IMG/VR virus record: IMGVR_UViG_3300044640_002310
Location: 1-21,428 of that record
DNA: 21,428 nucleotides
Reading direction: 5' to 3' (one strand)
Origin: a virus
Position 1 is the first letter of the stretch. Every line of letters starts with the position of its first letter. Of the stretch, positions 14,033-20,776 are shown piece by piece. The position numbers and the translations under genes are program-made. A model generated the notes under the pieces. It searched no databases and was not told the DNA's origin. It worked only from the letters and a program-made list of their open reading frames with translations.

Positions 14033-15431
14033 ATTTTCTAGTCCTTCGATTCAATATAAATATTGCTATACCTATAGTAATCAAAAACGCGCCGATACTC
14101 ATAGATGAACTACCGTCTTGCCCTGTCGTTGGAAGTGGGCTCTGCGGAGTATCTTGTGACCCATGATCATGACTACTGTGGTCGTGAACTGTTGTTGTGG
14201 TTTCCTCCACGATTATTTGTGGCACTGTTGTAACATTCATAATAGTAGTTGTAGTTTCGGGTTCAGTTACGATAGGGGCTTGAGTTGTAGTTGTTTCGGG
14301 AACTGTAGTTAGGGGGATAGTAGTGGGAGCAATCGTCGTTGTTGCAATAGTCGTAGTAGGCGCTGGCGCATCCCATAAAACCGTAATTGAGACAACTTTC
14401 ACTACACCATTAACCGTTGCACTAGCGGTATAAACTGCCGTGCCCTGCGATGCCGTGTTGACAGTGATGTTAGCTATACCACTTGCATCAGTTGTTGCGG
14501 TAAAGGTTTGCCCTAAATCTGGACCAGAGAAAACTGTCATTGATACTGTGACTCCAGACTGTGGTACTCCAGCTAAAGTTTGAGCCGTTGCTGTAATAGT
14601 AATTGGCTCACCTGCACGAGGGGTTGCAGGACTATATGATAGTACAAAAGAACTAGGAAGAGATACACTGCCACCTCCAATGGAAACAGCCTTTCTAGAG
14701 TCGGATGCTTCTGGATATGGGTAGTCGACAAGAGTCTTTAATGTTCCTACATTGCCGGTGAAATACCCATGCCAGCACGCAGCTACAAGTGTATTTGTTA
14801 AACCAAAATCATTTACCCCATCAGTTGTAGCTTCTGGTCCACCATTGCACCCTCCATTATTATAGATAGCGCCAGGTAAAAGTGCAGTCAGCCAACCGTA
14901 CGATCCCATATTTGCAAACAGACCGCCACCACCATTAACAAAGTCAGCTATCTTTTCTGCATTGGCTGTAAATATTGCTTCAGTGCCGGATGAACGACTC
15001 CAGTTATCTGGTATCCATAATACAGCTGGAGGATTAGACGTAATTGTAGTACTAAAAAAATTGCTTATTTGTGAATCTGTAATATAAAAATCAATTATAG
15101 GAGCAGTGGGAAATTCAACTAAAAACTGTGCACTTAATTGACTGGCCCAGTTAGCCCCACATGAAGTGGTTGTTGCGTTAGATCCGACAATTGCAATATG
15201 GCCATTGTTTAGATTTCGCGCACCATCATGTACCTTCTTAAGAACCTTGGCTATATATTGTCCAGTACTTTCCCATCCAGAGTGACAAACTGGATCCATT
15301 CCATCTAATACGATTGGTCCACCACCGCCACTAGTAGCCAATGCTACTGATGAGTTACTAACTGGATTTAAAAACAATCCAATACCTATTGTTATTAGCA
15401 ATACTGATAAAATATTTTTGAATTTAGACAT
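14016..15431 (-). CDS. LPTTG sortase-anchored surface protein encoded by the phage
   Basis: 471 residues from ATG 15431 with GAGGGAGAT upstream. Signal peptide about 1-32, ending VALA. An alpha/beta domain about 40-255 has HIAIVGSNATT and ADFVNGGGGLFANMGSYGW, reminiscent of class I glutamine-amidotransferase/ThuA-like folds, but no catalytic set is clear. A bacterial Ig-like (Big_1-type) domain lies at about 262-352 with SGPDLGQTFTATTDASGIA. A Thr-rich linker at 356-415, a His/Asp-rich stretch VHDHSSHDHGS at 415-425, then LPTTG at 433-437, a hydrophobic helix at about 445-460 and NRRTRK make a complete sortase cell-wall sorting signal. A host sortase would therefore link it to peptidoglycan of the infected cell. 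It may block superinfection, alter adhesion or coat progeny. The host-like codon style is not obviously different. Confidence 0.88.
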   Translation of the reverse strand: MSKFKNILSVLLITIGIGLFLNPVSNSSVALATSGGGGPIVLDGMDPVCHSGWESTGQYIAKVLKKVHDGARNLNNGHIAIVGSNATTTSCGANWASQLSAQFLVEFPTAPIIDFYITDSQISNFFSTTITSNPPAVLWIPDNWSRSSGTEAIFTANAEKIADFVNGGGGLFANMGSYGWLTALLPGAIYNNGGCNGGPEATTDGVNDFGLTNTLVAACWHGYFTGNVGTLKTLVDYPYPEASDSRKAVSIGGGSVSLPSSFVLSYSPATPRAGEPITITATAQTLAGVPQSGVTVSMTVFSGPDLGQTFTATTDASGIANITVNTASQGTAVYTASATVNGVVKVVSITVLWDAPAPTTTIATTTIAPTTIPLTTVPETTTTQAPIVTEPETTTTIMNVTTVPQIIVEETTTTVHDHSSHDHGSQDTPQSPLPTTGQDGSSSMSIGAFLITIGIAIFILNRRTRKYGKAS

Positions 15432-15466
15432 ATCTCCCTCAATTTTTTAACTTGTCCGCGGGAGAT

Positions 15467-15473
15467 ATAGTAA
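15467..15473 (-). promoter_or_regulatory. TACTAT-type -10 element for the LPTTG protein unit
   Basis: GTCATTACTATATCTCC on the minus strand, heptamer TTACTAT at 15473-15467, 35 nt before ATG 15431. It lies just past the terminator at 15484-15518, so the surface-protein unit is insulated from the upstream operon. Confidence 0.55.
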
Positions 15474-15483
15474 TGACACAAAT

Positions 15484-15518
15484 AAAAAAAGGGCTATGAC
15501 ATGTAGCCATAGCCCTTT
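15484..15518 (-). terminator. Rho-independent terminator (usable in both directions)
   Basis: AAAGGGCTATG (15488-15498) pairs perfectly with CATAGCCCTTT (15508-15518), an 11-bp stem with a 9-nt loop. On the minus strand it is followed by a run of seven T (15490-15484). It closes the operon of small Lys-rich genes ending at 15536. The plus-strand side also has a short T-run. Confidence 0.85.
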
Positions 15519-15535
15519 TAATTAAAACGATTAAA

Positions 15536-15670
15536 TTACATCTTCTTCTTTTTCTTAGCTATTGCAGCCTGGATAAAAGGTGGAAGTTTCTTTTGTGCCG
15601 CTGTAAGACCAGCTGTCTTTTTTGAAGCTGTCTTCTTAGGTGCAGCTGCTTTCTTTTTCATCATTGCCAT
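15536..15670 (-). CDS. 44-residue Lys/Ala-rich protein
   Basis: ATG 15670 to TAA 15536, with GAGGGGG about 8 nt upstream, 2 nt after the stop of the holin-like gene. The product MAMMKKKAAAPKKTASKKTA then GLTAAQKKLPPFIQAAIAKK and ends KKKM. Lysine makes up about a third of it, in the style of histone H1 tails, flanking a short helix LPPFIQAAIA. It is the last gene before the terminator. DNA binding is a guess from composition. Confidence 0.65.
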   Translation of the reverse strand: MAMMKKKAAAPKKTASKKTAGLTAAQKKLPPFIQAAIAKKKKKM

Positions 15671-15672
15671 AA

Positions 15673-15939
15673 TTACACCCCCTCTACTTTCTTCTTTCCT
15701 TCAGTAGATTTCTTGTAATGCCACATCATGTGACCCTGCATTTGGTCATCAACTTTGTCGACCTGCTCATCTACATGATCTATCTTTAAGTGGAGGTCAA
15801 TGATTTGGTCTTTAACCTCTAGTAAGACAGAAGCTACTGTGTTATGATCATTTTTATTTTCTTTACGACTTCTCTGGATGAGAACAACTAGTGGCCCCAA
15901 AATTACAGCTGAAATTATTGTAGACCAGAAAGCTGACAT
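15673..15939 (-). CDS. Holin-like protein with one N-terminal span and coiled coil
   Basis: 88 residues. An N-terminal membrane span (about 3-22, FWSTIISAVILGPLVVLIQR) is followed by a basic patch and a heptad-rich helix VKDQIIDLHLKIDHVDEQVDKV (about 42-67), then MQGHMMWHYKK. One span plus a coiled coil resembles the DUF2746 proteins near lysis genes of actinophages, some thought to be holins. It may alternatively be a membrane scaffold. It sits 3 nt after the gene at 15943 in an operon of small proteins, about 2.5 kb from the endolysin, so a lysis role is uncertain. Confidence 0.7.
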   Translation of the reverse strand: MSAFWSTIISAVILGPLVVLIQRSRKENKNDHNTVASVLLEVKDQIIDLHLKIDHVDEQVDKVDDQMQGHMMWHYKKSTEGKKKVEGV

Positions 15940-15942
15940 AAG

Positions 15943-16230
15943 TCACCATTTCACTTTATTGGCCCAGAAGGCTGCAGACAGCTTGCCCTTGGCAATGTTG
16001 GCTGCGTGCCTTGCCTTAAAGGACTTTCTTCTTGCTGCGTCAGAAGCGGATTCACCCTTTTTCGCGGGAGATCCAGATACACCTTGCTGTCCAAAGCGAA
16101 TGGTTTTAACTTGATTTCCAGACTTAGCCACAACTACATGTGACTTAGTGGGATGACTGGGCGTACGCTTAGGTTTATTGTAGCCAGTAACCCCAGCTTT
16201 AGTTAGACGTGAATCTTTTTTTGTGGGCAT
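15943..16230 (-). CDS. Small basic phage protein (RTPSHPTKSHVV family, DUF6321-like)
   Basis: 95 residues from ATG 16230, with CAGGAAC upstream. The sequence contains LTKAGVTGYNKPKRTPSHPT (9-28), then IRFGQQGVSGSP (44-55), FKARHAANIAKGKLSAAFWA (71-90) and ends NKVKW. The pattern is a conserved protein of cyanophages and other large aquatic phages with no settled function; the family label is from memory. The C-terminal AxxWAxKVKW motif and high charge suggest a nucleic-acid-binding or virion-internal protein. Two overlapping frames in the same place are shadows. Confidence 0.85.
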   Translation of the reverse strand: MPTKKDSRLTKAGVTGYNKPKRTPSHPTKSHVVVAKSGNQVKTIRFGQQGVSGSPAKKGESASDAARRKSFKARHAANIAKGKLSAAFWANKVKW

Positions 16231-16257
16231 TGTTGTTCCTGAATAAATAAGATAGAG

Positions 16258-16371
16258 TTATTTCTTTTTTTTCTTTTTCTTTGGCGCTTTAGATATAACG
16301 GGACCACCACTGTTTTGGTTGCTGGTTCCCATTCTAGGTCCACTTATATAGACAAATTTCTTTATTGCCAT
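16258..16371 (-). CDS. 37-residue protein ending in seven lysines
   Basis: ATG 16371 to TAA 16258, overlapping no neighbour but only 2 nt after the preceding stop. The product MAIKKFVYISGPRMGTSNQN then SGGPVISKAP and seven consecutive Lys. The N-terminal half is a possible beta strand, the rest disordered. RBS is weak and the call depends on operon context and on similarity of style to the neighbours. No function assigned. Confidence 0.55.
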   Translation of the reverse strand: MAIKKFVYISGPRMGTSNQNSGGPVISKAPKKKKKKK

Positions 16372-16373
16372 GG

Positions 16374-16523
16374 TTACTTTTTATTCTTGTAAGCCGTCCA
16401 CTGACTTGAATAATGTCCACCTTTACGTGGAGTATCGATAACGTTCATTACTGAATCTTTCAATAATTTATAATAATTGTTGTCTGAAGAAGTCTTGCTT
16501 CCCCAACCTTTATCCTTAGCCAT
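16374..16523 (-). CDS. 49-residue basic protein
   Basis: ATG 16523 to TAA 16374, with AAGGTGGG about 8 nt upstream and a promoter-like CTACTAT 32 nt before the start. The product MAKDKGWGSKTSSDNNYYKL then LKDSVMNVIDTPRKGGHYSS and QWTAYKNKK. It heads the operon of small basic proteins that ends at the terminator near 15.5 kb. The YYKLLKDS and GGHYSSQW segments look like a compact fold rather than random sequence, but no family is recognised. Confidence 0.68.
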   Translation of the reverse strand: MAKDKGWGSKTSSDNNYYKLLKDSVMNVIDTPRKGGHYSSQWTAYKNKK

Positions 16524-16540
16524 AATGACCCACCTTAAAA

Positions 16541-16591
16541 TAATAGACTAGTTATATAGTAGTGTAAAAACCCTATATAACTAGTCTATTA
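16541..16591. repeat. Perfect 19-bp inverted repeat with 13-nt spacer, overlapping a promoter
   Basis: TAATAGACTAGTTATATAG (16541-16559) is exactly reverse-complemented at 16573-16591. It fills most of the 85-nt gap between two minus-strand genes. As RNA it would form a strong A/U-rich hairpin, but no long U-run follows on the minus strand. The CTACTAT element at 16556-16562 straddles the inner edge of the left arm, so the repeat could be an operator, a weak terminator for 16609, or both. Confidence 0.85.
16556..16562 (-). promoter_or_regulatory. TACTAT-type -10 element for the small basic protein operon
   Basis: CACTACTATATAAC on the minus strand, heptamer CTACTAT at 16562-16556, 32 nt before ATG 16523. 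It overlaps the left arm and spacer of the 19-bp inverted repeat, so a protein bound to the repeat would compete with RNA polymerase. Confidence 0.5.
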
Positions 16592-16608
16592 AAGACGATT
16601 TAGTTGTG

Positions 16609-16920
16609 TTATTTTTTATTTGGATTACTTTTTGGTGCAACCTTTTTTGCAGGCTTAGTGCCACCATGATTCTTGGACACTTGTCCCTTTGGTCTACCTG
16701 GCTTCTTAGCTGCAGTAGTAGGGCTGACGGTCTTATCCGCTGGATTAGCGGGTGTAATTTTTATATCTTTAGGGGTTGAATTAACCGACGTGGTTGGAGT
16801 CATCCAAATAATCGGCTCGTCTTCCTTGACATTAGTTTTATCATCTAAGTCATATCCACCAATTTTTGTTTTCTTTTTAAATAGAATTTTTCTTGCTATT
16901 TTTCTAATTAGTTTCATCAT
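16609..16920 (-). CDS. Basic protein with an AT-hook-like motif
   Basis: 103 residues, from the first of two adjacent ATGs, with AAAGG about 10 nt upstream. The N-terminal 18 residues (MMKLIRKIARKILFKKKTK) form a basic amphipathic helix; a middle part with IIWMTPTTS is disordered; KKPGRPKGQ (72-80) matches the AT-hook core GRP that inserts in the minor groove of A/T DNA; the tail is Lys/Asn-rich. DNA binding is therefore likely. In a phage this could mean genome compaction or transcription control. It is the last gene of the metabolism operon, just before the 19-bp inverted repeat. Confidence 0.68.
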   Translation of the reverse strand: MMKLIRKIARKILFKKKTKIGGYDLDDKTNVKEDEPIIWMTPTTSVNSTPKDIKITPANPADKTVSPTTAAKKPGRPKGQVSKNHGGTKPAKKVAPKSNPNKK

Positions 16921-16963
16921 TATTTTTTATCCTTTTCAATATTTGTTAGCTAACTATTGTTTA

Positions 16964-17284
16964 TTATTTTCCTTGTTGTGATTCTTTAATTAACTGATAT
17001 CTTTCGCCTGTTTCTTTTGAAACAATTGAAAAGCCATATGAAGCTGCAGCTTCGATCATTTCAGTTAACTTATCTTTATCTTCCAAAGAAACTTCATTCA
17101 ATGGCAAAGTAATACCTGCGTATACGTCGATATTCTCAAAATTACCAATGTTAATTTTTCTATTTACTCCACATATAAATACTGGATTAGTTGAAATAGA
17201 TATTTCTGAACTCAAAATATTCACCACCTGATCTATGGGAGAGTCTAATGACTGCTCCATTGCTGTTTTTGATATCTTAGGCAT
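16964..17284 (-). CDS. Conserved-looking hypothetical protein
   Basis: 106 residues; the ATG overlaps the end of the dNMP kinase gene by 8 nt. The recognisable segment is NRKINIGNFENIDVYAGITL (42-61), a strand-turn-strand pattern I associate with small phage proteins of unknown role, followed by a helix EDKDKLTEMIEAAASYGFSIV (68-88). It has no signal peptide and a single Cys (C39). Its place among DNA-metabolism genes hints at replication or recombination help, no more. Confidence 0.65.
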   Translation of the reverse strand: MPKISKTAMEQSLDSPIDQVVNILSSEISISTNPVFICGVNRKINIGNFENIDVYAGITLPLNEVSLEDKDKLTEMIEAAASYGFSIVSKETGERYQLIKESQQGK

Positions 17285-18074
17285 ACACGTCCGTAAAAGT
17301 TTGAACTAAATTTGTAGTAGCTAATGCTTGTTCCGCTATGTTTAAGTTGTCGGTGTTAATTATAGCAGAGGCTTTTTCTTTTATCAAATCAATTTCTTGT
17401 TCTGATCTATGATTCATTTGCTCGGGAGTCATGGCATGTCCGTCTCTACGCATCATTCTTTCATTTCTAATCTCATCAGACGCTTCGTAGCAAATGATTA
17501 ATCCATTGGGTTGATCAAGTATTTTCTTAGCTTCATTCTCAAATCTAACATCAGAGATAATGATAGCCATCGGCATATCTTGATCCTCAAACTCTGGAGT
17601 TCTCATATGGGATCTAAATAATTTATTAGCTTTTAGTATGCCCCACTTAGAAAAGCAGTCTTCATCGTATGCCCTACACAAGTCTCCTGCCTTTTGTAGG
17701 AAAGATCTTGGCTTATAGCCTTCAGGCTCTATGGGTAGATTGTAGATATCTTTCACTAGCTGGCAAAACATATCATAATCAGGAATAGTGCCTAAGGCAT
17801 TAGAGCCAAAAATGTCATACACAACCTCATGGATAGAAAATAACTGACGATCTTTCTGCCTAAAACCCAATGAGTTTTTTCTTATAGATGCCAACTCATA
17901 TAATGGTAGTGCAAAAAACAAATGATCCCATTTAACGTGATTTGACACAGGACTGACTTCTGCTTTAGGGACTATCTTTTCTGCAACTGATGTTTTCCCA
18001 GTCGCTGCCTTACCTGCTAGGCCAATAACTATCGGATAATCTTTATAAAATTTTTTATCTTTAATCATATCCAT
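17277..18074 (-). CDS. Deoxynucleoside monophosphate kinase
   Basis: 265 residues from ATG 18074; the third codon is also ATG (18068). It phosphorylates dNMPs to dNDPs to feed phage DNA synthesis. The P-loop is GLAGKAATGKTS (18-29, with K27 and T28), DHLFFALPLYELA (50-62) fits the NMP-binding region, IIISDVRFENEA (171-182) is a conserved core of T4 gp1-type kinases, and MNHRSEQEIDL (220-230) follows the lid. Length is close to gp1 (about 240). TATAAT preceded by TG directly abuts the ATG. It sits between RNase H and the 16964 gene in a co-transcribed row. Confidence 0.88.
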   Translation of the reverse strand: MDMIKDKKFYKDYPIVIGLAGKAATGKTSVAEKIVPKAEVSPVSNHVKWDHLFFALPLYELASIRKNSLGFRQKDRQLFSIHEVVYDIFGSNALGTIPDYDMFCQLVKDIYNLPIEPEGYKPRSFLQKAGDLCRAYDEDCFSKWGILKANKLFRSHMRTPEFEDQDMPMAIIISDVRFENEAKKILDQPNGLIICYEASDEIRNERMMRRDGHAMTPEQMNHRSEQEIDLIKEKASAIINTDNLNIAEQALATTNLVQTFTDVYA

Positions 18075-18084
18075 ATTATACCAT

Positions 18085-18519
18085 TCATATCCTATTTATT
18101 TTCTCTTTTCTTACTTCTAATTCATCTAAAAATTTATTTGCCAAGGCGTCTGGTTCCCAAACAAATGTTCTTTTAACTTGAATAACCCGAAAATTAAATT
18201 CATCTCTGATTTCCTCAATAGTCATCAGTAATGGGATTAGGGCTGCACTCTTGCATTTCCACTTACCGTTAACCTGATTAGCCACAACAGCTGAGTCTGT
18301 ATATATAATTGGGTCTATAAGATCAGCCATAGAACATATCAGCAGTCCTGCTATTACAGCTTCATATTCTGCTTCATTATTAGTTCTAGGACCTAATCCT
18401 CTGGCAAACTGTGCTATCTTTTTTCTGTTGCGATAAACAACGACAGAACAGGCAGCTTCTCCGATTTTCTTTTGACCCTGCCCTCTAGATGCTCCGTCAC
18501 AAAATACTTCTATGTTCAT
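18085..18519 (-). CDS. RNase HI-type ribonuclease H
   Basis: 144 residues. It cuts the RNA strand of RNA-DNA hybrids, for instance replication primers. The four acidic catalytic positions are visible: D8 in FCDGASRG, E49 in TNNEAEYEAVIAGL, D75 in YTDSAVVANQVNG, and D124 in WEPDALANKFLDE. The flexible-loop His of the E. coli enzyme has no obvious counterpart, as in several archaeal-type and phage RNases H. The gene lies 10 nt before the dNMP kinase start and probably shares its transcript. Confidence 0.88.
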   Translation of the reverse strand: MNIEVFCDGASRGQGQKKIGEAACSVVVYRNRKKIAQFARGLGPRTNNEAEYEAVIAGLLICSMADLIDPIIYTDSAVVANQVNGKWKCKSAALIPLLMTIEEIRDEFNFRVIQVKRTFVWEPDALANKFLDELEVRKEKINRI

Positions 18520-18556
18520 AAATAAAAAGCCAATCTTAAAAACTTAAACACTTTTT

Positions 18557-18763
18557 TCAATCAACCTTTACATCATAATCTATATTAAATCTTTTTGCTA
18601 CTTCTGTTAGATTTTTTTTAAGACTTGATGATATTTGAATTGTTTTTGTTAATAGATATTTATTACTTTTATATTCAACTTGTGTTGGAAAATTGAGATC
18701 TTCTTTTTCTGTAGAATAAAATTCTTCAGATGTATTAACACTTTTGTAATGACCGATAAACAT
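18557..18763 (-). CDS. Small hypothetical protein
   Basis: 68 residues from ATG 18763, with AAAGGA about 10 nt upstream and 12 nt after the preceding stop. The product is a beta-rich N-terminal half (MFIGHYKSVNTSEEFYSTEK) followed by a helix SSLKKNLTEVAKRFNIDYDV. No motif is recognised. Operon position among sigma, nuclease and nucleotide-metabolism genes is the only clue. Confidence 0.6.
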   Translation of the reverse strand: MFIGHYKSVNTSEEFYSTEKEDLNFPTQVEYKSNKYLLTKTIQISSSLKKNLTEVAKRFNIDYDVKVD

Positions 18764-18775
18764 ATTTCTTGTCCT

Positions 18776-19291
18776 TTAGTAGGTACTAAAATCCGATTCC
18801 AAATAGGAACCTTTTTCTTCTCTAAACGCAGCTACTTGCATGGACTGCATTTTGTCCATTAGCTTTCTAGCTGATTCTGATGCTATTCTAGCTGACGTTT
18901 CCATTGCTTCAGCTAGACTCATGATTGCCTCACAGGTAATCATTTCAGTGTGCTGTGACTCTGCTGCTGCCATGGCTGAAGCTTCTCTTTCAGCTTCATT
19001 CTTTCCGGCTCTATTTGATTTATAGACTCTTTTATAATTACCTTCTATAATCTTATATTGTGCTCTAGACATTCCAGCAAAGCGCGCTGCTCTACCATAG
19101 ACATTAGACGTGCGGGCAACTAGCGATGCAATAGTCTCTATGCCTAGATCTATAATGTCGACCTCTGGAATTTCTACAAAATATTTACTACTTTTTTCTA
19201 CGTCAGCGTATGCTTCGATAACCTCTTTTAATTGAGGTCCAAGAAAATTCTGCAATAGTTCTTGCAGTTTTTCCATTGATTGTAGGTTCAT
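18776..19291 (-). CDS. Helical phage protein of unknown function
   Basis: 171 residues. Its ATG at 19291 shares a base with the TAA of the sigma gene (TAATG at 19293-19289), so they are translationally coupled. The protein is nearly all helix, with VARTSNVYGRAARFAGMSRA (58-77), then YKRVYK and GKNEAEREASAMAAAES (96-112), and a Met/Ala-rich C-terminal helix AEAMETSARIASESARKLMD. Long Ala-rich helices with Tyr/Arg repeats are a feature of phage recombination mediators such as UvsY, but the match is weak. Location with nucleases, RNase H and dNMP kinase supports a DNA-transaction role. Confidence 0.7.
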   Translation of the reverse strand: MNLQSMEKLQELLQNFLGPQLKEVIEAYADVEKSSKYFVEIPEVDIIDLGIETIASLVARTSNVYGRAARFAGMSRAQYKIIEGNYKRVYKSNRAGKNEAEREASAMAAAESQHTEMITCEAIMSLAEAMETSARIASESARKLMDKMQSMQVAAFREEKGSYLESDFSTY

Positions 19292-20151
19292 TAATTCTTC
19301 TCCATATTAATTAGCATTGCGTATTCACTGAGATCATTTTCTATAATTAAATCTTTTACTTTATTTTTAATCTTAGACAAATGCTCTCTAACTGTATTTG
19401 GATGTTCATTAACTTTCTGAGATATTTCGCTGGATCGTTGTCCATCTACATATCTCCATTTTAGAAGTTGTCTTTCTTGCACTGTTAGTCTATCAAATGG
19501 CGCAATATTTTTCTCGCCCAAAACCCAAAATTCATCAATTTTATCTGCAGCCAATAACTGTTCCATACTATATTCCACTGGATCTGCTTTGAAACCAATC
19601 ACATAGTTCTCATCACCCTCATCATTAGTGGCATCGTCGTCTAATAATGGGAATGTCTTCCTGCCTAATTGATCAATAAGGAATGTATCTACGTTCTTTT
19701 TTAGTAAATAAAAAAAATAGCTATACAAGAAACCACTAAAGGGGATTGGACCTTTAGCTGAATCTTTTCTTTCGTATCGTCCTATGCACTGAAAGAAGGT
19801 CATATATACCGTTTGTCTGATGTCCTCCTCGTCCCCATATCTTTTTGCCATATAATGAATACCTCTCATGCATTCATTTATCACTCGCATGTTAGATCCA
19901 TTCATTTTATTCTTCATTAGGGCAAACCTTGTGCCAGAATCTTTGATAAATAAAGAGATAAACCTTCGTATGTCATAATCATTGAGATTAAATTTTCCAT
20001 AATATAATAGTGAAATATACTTTGTTAAGAAATTACTGAATACTTTTAAGAGTTCTTCTTGTGCTTTTGCTGAACCTTTTTTAGCTTTAGCGATTAGGTC
20101 TTGCATTTCATTCTCTTCTAAAGAGTAATATTGCTCCTTGTAAGCTGTCAT
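19291..20151 (-). CDS. Sigma-70-like RNA polymerase sigma factor of the phage
   Basis: 286 residues; ATG 20151 overlaps the TGA of the nuclease gene (ATGA). Region 2-like sequence RYGDEEDIRQTVYMTFFQCI (104-123), followed by RYERKD, resembles the core-binding and -10-reading helices of group 3/4 sigma factors (DxxQ/RxxF pattern). Region 4-like LTVQERQLLKWRYVDGQRSS (222-241), then SQKVNEHPNTVREHLSKIKNK (244-264), is a helix-turn-helix as in FliA/SigH. Between them are 100 residues with an acidic stretch DDDATNDEGDE. It would direct host RNA polymerase to phage promoters. The recurrent TACTAT -10 motif in this window is the obvious candidate target. T4 gp55 is the functional analogue, not necessarily a homologue. 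Confidence 0.85.
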   Translation of the reverse strand: MTAYKEQYYSLEENEMQDLIAKAKKGSAKAQEELLKVFSNFLTKYISLLYYGKFNLNDYDIRRFISLFIKDSGTRFALMKNKMNGSNMRVINECMRGIHYMAKRYGDEEDIRQTVYMTFFQCIGRYERKDSAKGPIPFSGFLYSYFFYLLKKNVDTFLIDQLGRKTFPLLDDDATNDEGDENYVIGFKADPVEYSMEQLLAADKIDEFWVLGEKNIAPFDRLTVQERQLLKWRYVDGQRSSEISQKVNEHPNTVREHLSKIKNKVKDLIIENDLSEYAMLINMEKN

Positions 20152-20714
20152 TTTTTACCTTCCCAGTTAACTATGTACTGACTATAAAAAACCTTTATGT
20201 CTTCGTAGAAGACAATTTGAGGAACTTCTATCTCAGCCATAAAATTCTTTGCGTCGTTTGAGTATTTACTTATGACGCATGTCATTTTTTTGAATTCATC
20301 AGGATAATACCTTTTAAATCTTTTTAATTTAATTTTACTTTTATCATCTAGATAGCCTTTAATCTCTACCCATTCACCATTTCGTTCTAGAAAAAAGTCA
20401 GGAGTATAACCCTTTGTTCCCCTTTTTATTGGGAAAGAAAAAACAGTAGGCTCAAATTTAAATTCTATTTTATAGATATTTAGGATTCTAACAAAGTTAG
20501 CTTCCCAGCTGGATCTAACATTAAGTTCTATATCTTTCCTGAATCCAGTCTTAGTGTATTGGTACGCGTTACCCTTTTTTCTTGTGAAGACCCCATCATC
20601 CTCTAGGATTACTTTATCGATCTGCCTGTTTCTGATGTTATTCAAATTAGGTTGTTTTTTAAAAGAAGATTTTTCCAAAAAAAAGTCTTCTGCCTTGACA
20701 ACATGTAGTTCCAT
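20148..20714 (-). CDS. PD-(D/E)XK endonuclease (TnsA/Vsr-like)
   Basis: 188 residues from ATG 20714, chosen because TAAGGAT lies 8 nt upstream; a start at 20756 would sit inside the -10 region of the promoter. Catalytic residues of the PD-(D/E)XK fold are seen: E71 in VRSSWEANFVRIL, D106 in GYTPDFFL, E117 and K119 in WVEIKGYLDD. The pattern RSxxE...TPDF...xEIKG is typical of TnsA-like nucleases often found singly in tailed phages. It probably cuts or resolves DNA in replication, recombination or packaging. It is the first gene of the operon read from the promoter at 20748-20776. Confidence 0.85.
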   Translation of the reverse strand: MELHVVKAEDFFLEKSSFKKQPNLNNIRNRQIDKVILEDDGVFTRKKGNAYQYTKTGFRKDIELNVRSSWEANFVRILNIYKIEFKFEPTVFSFPIKRGTKGYTPDFFLERNGEWVEIKGYLDDKSKIKLKRFKRYYPDEFKKMTCVISKYSNDAKNFMAEIEVPQIVFYEDIKVFYSQYIVNWEGKK

Positions 20715-20747
20715 TATGATATCCTTAATGCCTGTAAGCGTATATAT

Positions 20748-20776
20748 ATTATACACTATAAAATAAAAATATGCAA
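20748..20776 (-). promoter_or_regulatory. Sigma-70-like promoter of the nuclease/sigma/RNase H operon
   Basis: On the minus strand TTGCAT (20776-20771), 17 bp, TATAAT (20753-20748). Transcription would start near 20741, leaving a leader of about 27 nt with AAGGA before ATG 20714. Its -35 box is one arm of a palindrome whose other arm is the -35 of the divergent promoter. Confidence 0.7.
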
